Source: Cristatella mucedo
Lineage: Eukaryota; Bryozoa; Phylactolaemata; Cristatellidae
NCBI GenBank assembly: GCA_009760855.2
Contig: WPIO01000085.1
Location: forward strand, 179,501-243,500
Reading direction: 5' to 3'
Length of the DNA stretch: 64,000 nt
Shown here: one piece after another, positions 59,196 to 64,000 of the stretch
Position numbering within the stretch: position 1 is the stretch's first letter
Layout of the letters: every line of letters begins with the position of its first letter
The notes under the pieces: generated by a model
Told to the model about the DNA's origin: nothing
Seen by the model: only the letters and a program-made list of their open reading frames with translations
Database searches by the model: none
Position numbers and translations under genes: made by a program

Positions 59196-59345
59196 ACGAG
59201 CCTGAAGTGACAGACGGCTGACAGCTCGCCACACCGCACGAAGCGACGTACGTCTGACAAGCCGTCTGCAGCTCGCCACATCGAAGGAAGGCGGGGTGAG
59301 ATGCTTAGAATCGTCTACGGCGAGCACTTCGCAGTGCGCTCTGCA

Positions 59346-59354
59346 CTCTCTCTC

Positions 59355-59436
<82 letters not shown>
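59346..59436. repeat. (CT)n microsatellite
   Basis: CT run with a few CCCT breaks; overlapping Ser-Leu and Arg-Glu frames are artefacts. Confidence 0.97.
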
Positions 59437-59437
<1 letters not shown>

Positions 59438-60196
59438 TCAGATCGAGCCATATCTGGCATGCACTTGCCGAACTCGCGGGTGCGGCACGCCTGATGGACG
59501 AGAAGTATGGTCGGAGGCCTCTCGTCGCCTCCGGGACTACACTCACAGAGGCCGAGACGGTTTAGCCTCGAAAGTTCTCCATCTGCAAGCGAATCTTCAG
59601 TCTTCGGAAGGGCCACAGCAGCGAGCAATAAAGAATCGCCCCCCCCCCCCGCCGGGGCCGAACCCGCGGCCATTGTCAGGGGCGGGATAAGTGCGAGGCA
59701 GGCGCTGCTGCCGCTTGGGGGGGAGGACCCCCTCGGCGGCGGCTGCTGCGATGGGGGTAGTCAATTCGTGAAGACATTCGGTCGTTGCCCGTCGCTAGTT
59801 GGTCTGGCAATGCCTCACCAGTTTATTCTCACTCACACAGAGAGCAGCAGCAGCAGTCTGCTCGTGAAGCGGCCGCTCGCACCGCCACAGCGGTCGCCTT
59901 TCCGGCATCCTCCGCCGGCAGTCGCCAGATCAGAGGACGCCGAGGGTAGACGAGACGAGACAACTGCTCCGAACCCCCACCCAGCTCCGCTCCGCTCCGA
60001 GCATTACGGCGGGCCTTCGCCGACTCGGTCGTGGCGCCCGAAACGCGCCCCACCGCCTCCCCTAATCTCGCTCGCTCCGCCGCCTCGCTCTCCCATGTCC
60101 TCTGTCGCAGCAGCGCGCTGTGGTGGCGGCGGCCGCCGAGGCTGTGTAGAGGTCGCGAGGTCGCGAGCGCCAGCAGCCAGCGGGCCGCGCTGCGAT
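59437..60196. other. GC-rich sequence downstream of the OTU gene
   Basis: Includes a SINE-2 head-like piece with a poly-C run (59618-59690). Open frames on both strands are GC-driven. The OTU gene's 3' UTR probably lies here. Confidence 0.4.
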
Positions 60197-63100
60197 TCAG
60201 CCATATCGGCCCGTCCTGCTCGGAACGTCGTCGCAGCTCTTTGACCTCCTCGGCGGCCGTTCGTCGCCGGCTCGGCGGCGGCGACCCGCCGGGACTACGG
60301 CGGCGACGACCGCAGGCCGACGGCCGGCGGCTGCGGCGGCGCTGCCCGCCTCCGGCCGTCGCGGCTCGCTGCTGCCTCCGCCTTGAGACGGCGGCTGTCG
60401 CCGCGCGGCTGCGGCTGGTGGCACGGCTTCGCCTCTTCGGCCGCTTAGGCTGGTGGCCTCCCGCCCCATCTCGGCGGCGGCGGTGGAGGCGACCGGTCTG
60501 CTCTCGTCGCAGCGGCAGCTGCCCGAGTTATCGCTATCGTCTTCGTCTTCGGCCTCGTCGTCGTAGTCCTCACCGTCGTAGTAGTCCTCGTTAGCCGGCA
60601 ATCGATGGCGACTCTGGGCTGACTGGGATCGGGGCGCCGTCGGATGGTTTGCAGCAGCTGCAGCCGTCGCGCCGGGCCGCTTCGCCTGCAGCTGGGGCCA
60701 GTCCTTGATGCTGTCGTAGTGACCCACGCTGTTCCAGGCCAGGAACACGGGCGTCCGCCGATAGTCGACGCACGAGTAGCTGTAGCCTGTCACTCGGGGG
60801 CTGTCTGCAAATTCGCGGGGAGGTTCGCCCCGCTCTCGAATGAATGGCGGCTCGACGAGCGGCAGCGACGGCCTCGCCTCGAGAGGCGAGCTGCCCCCGA
60901 GTGGTTTCGCCCACGATAACATACCAAGATGGCGCTCGGGAGGAGGACAATTAACAACTATTAAAAAGGATCTCGAGTTCCGAAACTCTAGGTAGCACGC
61001 GGCTACCCAGTCGACCTCGTTCGGCCGTTTCGTACCGAGAATTGTGCTTGAAAACTAACTCGGTCAACTTTTGTTTAGTCGCCTCTCCATCTACGCGATC
61101 GGTTGGACTCCATCTTTCATTTAAGCTTTAATAAGGTCCTTGTTTTAGCAGTGAATGTTTCAAACGTCGATCGCGTCGAAGGTGAAGTTTCGCAGCCAGC
61201 GGGCTAGGCATTCCGTTCTCGCTGCTGCGAAACCGATGGAATCGCTGTGCCCACAGTCGTTCGTTCGGACGCATGGCACGGCAGCGGGCTTCAGCAGACG
61301 AGTAGCGATTAGAGACGAGTCGAGTAGTACTACTGTTATATAGTAATATATATATATATATACATATATATATACATATATATAATATTATTAGTAGATG
61401 AGTAGCGATAGACGAGTCGAGGTGATTTTGAAACTTCCGAGAGTTAACCTGAGGCCCTAAGCCGTGACCGCCGGCGGGGGGGGGGGGGGGCGTGGTGCCG
61501 GTGAAGCAGCTCACCTCCGGTACCGCCGAAGACGACAATAATGTCAACGCCGAGCATTTCGCTCAGCGCCATCAGACACTCCTGACCGCCCCACGAGCCG
61601 TTGCAGCGAAGGCGATTCAGCTGATCCATGGCCTCTTCCGCACTGGCGATGTCGTTTGCTAAAATGTGCGTGAGCAGAGGCTGCTGCAGCGTCAGCGGCG
61701 GCAGGCGAAAATGGCCACGCTGCTGCGGCGGCGGCTTTGCGACTGACTTTGCTCGGATTCGAAGTACTGGCCGTAGCGATCGAGATTTCGCTCGATGTAG
61801 TCGACCGTATGCCGCCGAAGCTGCTCATGGGCGTCCTGGTGACCGTACAGGCTCTGTGACACTGCCCGAAAGAGGCAGTTGCCTAGCCACAGAGTCGAGG
61901 TTAGCCACAGTTAGCGTGTGGCGACGTGCGCTCGAGCATTGCCTAGACTACGAGTCGGCGTCAGAGATCGCGGGTCGATAGAGAGAGACTGCCCGCAGTG
62001 CAACTTTCATTTCCGGTCGGCATCAACCGCCAGCGGATACGAGCAACGAACTTATGCAACGAGAGCAGAGGCGGCGGCCACTAAGGTTTGGGCCAGCGGT
62101 TAAGGAGCCCGTTTTTAATGACCGAGGTCGAGGTGAATGCATTTGAGGACCTAGGTCGTGGGGTCGAGCACGGCGGCACGTGTGAAAGCCTGAATAAATA
62201 TCGAGCTCGCTTGCGCTGGCGCTATATAAATTAATAATTTTTTTGTTTAGCGATGGCAGCCGAGGCTGGGATGTCGGAAGTTAAGGAGAGAAGCCGGGCT
62301 TGAAAGTGAAAGACGGCGGGAAAGAAGCTGGGACGTGCGCCGGCGAGTTCACGTGCTCAAATCCCGCACGTCACTTCGTGCATCCTTCGTACCTAGCTGA
62401 GCGGCTGCATCAGTTTCAGCCTCTTCGCGCCCTCAGGTCCTATATGGACAATAAATTAGCTGTCCCATTCCTCCGCTTAGAGACATTTGGCGACAGAAGC
62501 TTTAGCTCTGCAGGTCCTAGATTGTGGAACTCGCTTCCACAATTCTTACGCAACGACAACTACTCTCCTACTGCCGACTATGACACATCCTTTTCAGCGG
62601 TCCTGAGCTGCTACTTCTATGCTACTCACTACCTCAACTGCTCTTCTGACTCGGCTATGCTTCCCACTTTCTCTTTGTTGCGTGAGACGAAGTCTGTTGG
62701 CTACCGAATGGGTACCGAAAGCCGTTTAGACTGTTAGTGTGCTATACAAAACTCTCCTGCGTCGACCCACATGGTCTTGATGACTTTGTGGAGCTACAGA
62801 CGGAGATACACTACATTCATCGGCATGCCATTTGTTGGCGTGGTGGAATAAAATAAAAGGCTTTCTAAGAAACTTTCACTAGTCTCGCGAATCGCTCTCG
62901 GACCCTAGCCCGAAGCGATAAAGGTTCGAGTTTCGCGACTCAAGTCACGTGTTCAAATCCTGCAGTAGGAAGTACTTCACTGCCCGTTACAAGCGGGTAG
63001 AAAAAACGCCGAAGTCCATCTGCCACCGATACGACCTGCCACGGATACGACCGAGGCTGTCGAATCAGGACCCCCTCCTGTCACCTGGCAAAAAAGGGTC

Positions 63101-64000
63101 GATATTGGTCACGTGACTCGCCGTCGTATCAGGCGTCGTCGGCTCTCTTTCCGCTGACGTCGCTGCCCACTGGGTCTTATCCAAGGGTAAGGTGCTCGCT
63201 CTTCACGACTAAGGTCTGCGGTTCGAGTGCTGCAGTAGGCGTTCTTTTATTGCCCACTGCATGCGGTAGACCTTCAACTTCAAGCCTTCAACTACAGGCT
63301 CCTCTGCCGCTATACAAACGAGGCGGTTGAATCGTTTCAACTAGTTTCCCAGAATTCGCTAGCGGGCATGCGCACTATCCGCACTAGCAGCCGATTCTGC
63401 TAGCTTACCGTCGGGCATAACCGGATGCCGAAATAACTTGAAAGTGTCCATGTAGTAGTCCTGGCACATCATCTCCCACGAAAGTACTTCGTCGGCGGCG
63501 GCCCCGTCGTCGTCGCCGGCGGCGGCGGCGGCGGCGCTGAGGGAGTGCTGCGACGTCGCTGCGGCGGCGTCGATTCCGGTTTCCGCGACGGGAGCGTCTC
63601 GCCGCCCGGTGGCGTGCCCGCCGGCGGCGGGCGGCGGCTCGCGCGCGTCGGCGCCCGCCGCCGCCGCCTCGCGGCTGCTTTCTCCGCCGCGCCTGGCGGG
63701 GCTGACCGCCGGCAACTGACGGCGGCCACTGCTGGCGGCGGCGGCTTCTGTTGTGGGCTCGGTGGACGGATGCTGCTGCTCAGGCTGCTGCTGCGCAGGC
63801 TGCGGCTGCTTCCGCTCGCGCGCCATGTCAGACTGTGAGGAGTAGGAGGAGGAGGAGGAGGAGGAGTCGCTGACCCGCGCGGCGGACCGGTGGAACAGCT
63901 GCTGGAAGTCCTGCTCTTGTGGCTGCACCCACGCGCAGCAGCATGTCGTCGTGAGCGCCGCCGCCGCCGGCGTCGATGCGGCGTCACCGTTTCTACTTCG
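60197..64000 (-). CDS. OTU-domain cysteine protease (deubiquitinase-like), N-terminus cut by window end
   Basis: Three exons on the minus strand: 64000-63409 (Ser/Ala/Gln-rich, ending MCQDYYMDTFKLF, then MPDG), 61882-61515 (GNCLFRAVSQSLYGHQDAHE with the catalytic Cys motif, YIERNLDRYGQYF, ... SWGGQECLMALSEMLGVDI) and 60804-60197 (GYSYSCVDYRRTPVFLAWN, then VGHYDSIKDW with the catalytic His, then an acidic and low-complexity tail). Joins PDG|NCLF and GGTG|DSPR keep phase 1. OTU enzymes cut ubiquitin chains; substrate unknown here. The middle exon is 368 bases where an in-frame exon needs 369: frame changes at about 61695-61745, and the upstream frame stops at 61692-61694. This is either an assembly error or a real one-base loss. 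The subfamily is not certain. Confidence 0.85.
61345..61395. repeat. (AT)n microsatellite in OTU intron
   Basis: TATATATATACATATATA repeats in the intron between the last two exons; a poly-G run at about 61475-61490 follows. Confidence 0.9.
62082..62240 (+). mobile_element. SINE-1 copy, diverged
   Basis: TTTGGGCCAGCGGTTAAGGA, GTCGTGGGGTCGAGCACGG, GTGAAAGCCTGAATAAAT and TGGCGCTATATAAATTAAT. In the OTU intron. Confidence 0.75.
62370..62860 (+). mobile_element. LINE-B 3' end copy
   Basis: HPSYLAERLHQFQPLRALRS, AVPFLRLETFGDRSFSSAG, LWNSLPQFLRNDNYSPTADY, then the tail GGGTACCGAAAGCCGTTTAG, GTGCTATACAAAACTCTCC and TGACTTTGTGGAGCTACAG. Better preserved than the copy at 57.5 kb. Confidence 0.88.
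62925..63345 (+). mobile_element. SINE-2 fragment and a fuller SINE-2 copy
   Basis: At 62945-63000: GTGTTCAAATCCTGCAGTAG and CACTGCCCGTTACAAGCGGG. At 63170-63345: GGGTAAGGTGCTCGCTCTTC, TGCGGTTCGAGTGCTGCAG, TTTTATTGCCCACTGCATGC, GAGGCGGTTGAATCG. Confidence 0.75.

Noticed and set aside
59507-60594. Long plus frames opposite the OTU gene
   Set aside because: GC-rich antisense shadows with no motifs; the minus frame has the HYDSI motif and matching splice phases.

Overview
The window is eukaryotic nuclear DNA from an animal, very probably an aquatic or free-living invertebrate. It has spliced genes with GT-AG introns, animal-type protein families (TBCE, TTC23, FAU, OTU, HtrL/YibB), CR1/L2-like LINEs, tRNA-headed SINEs and many microsatellites. 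A cilia-linked gene (TTC23) and a minor-class (AT-AC) intron argue against nematodes. The species cannot be fixed from this sequence; a lophotrochozoan or flatworm-like lineage is only a guess.

Layout. 1-9125 (+): the 3' half of the tubulin-folding cofactor E gene (TBCE), with introns full of repeats, including a decayed invertebrate repeat-encoded protein at 4300-5620. 9126-21080: no recognised gene, but a roughly 3.2 kb imperfect palindrome (about 10.18-13.39 kb) carrying a solo LTR, a purine tract, and an uninterrupted (CTG)168 run at 15749-16252. 21191-22345 (+): an intact single-exon HtrL/YibB-family type II membrane protein; 31815-32902 (+): a second, frameshifted and stop-containing copy. 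Between them lie LINE and SINE debris and a 200 bp SPIN-like hAT miniature element with a perfect 8 bp target duplication (31226-31441). 34433-34859: a 16 bp minisatellite. 38224-50256 (+): a complete 12-exon TTC23-like gene, reconstructed in frame throughout (588 codons plus stop), with a U12-type AT-AC intron and a nearly intact LINE in intron 6. 52952-55762 (-): the ribosomal FAU gene (ubiquitin-like FUBI fused to eS30) in four coding exons and a 5' leader exon. 57.0-59.2 kb: nested LINE copies. 60197-64000 (-): an OTU-domain cysteine protease gene in three exons, N-terminus beyond the window, with a one-base frame break inside the OTU domain.

The genes share no pathway beyond loose cytoskeleton/cilium themes (TBCE for tubulin, TTC23 for cilia). 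Most of the window is repeat sequence: two LINE families (called LINE-A and LINE-B here), two tRNA-headed SINE families (SINE-1 and SINE-2), and tandem repeats. The SINE-1 3' tail resembles the LINE-A 3' end, which suggests LINE-A moves SINE-1. Many long open frames here are artefacts of tandem repeats and were left out.
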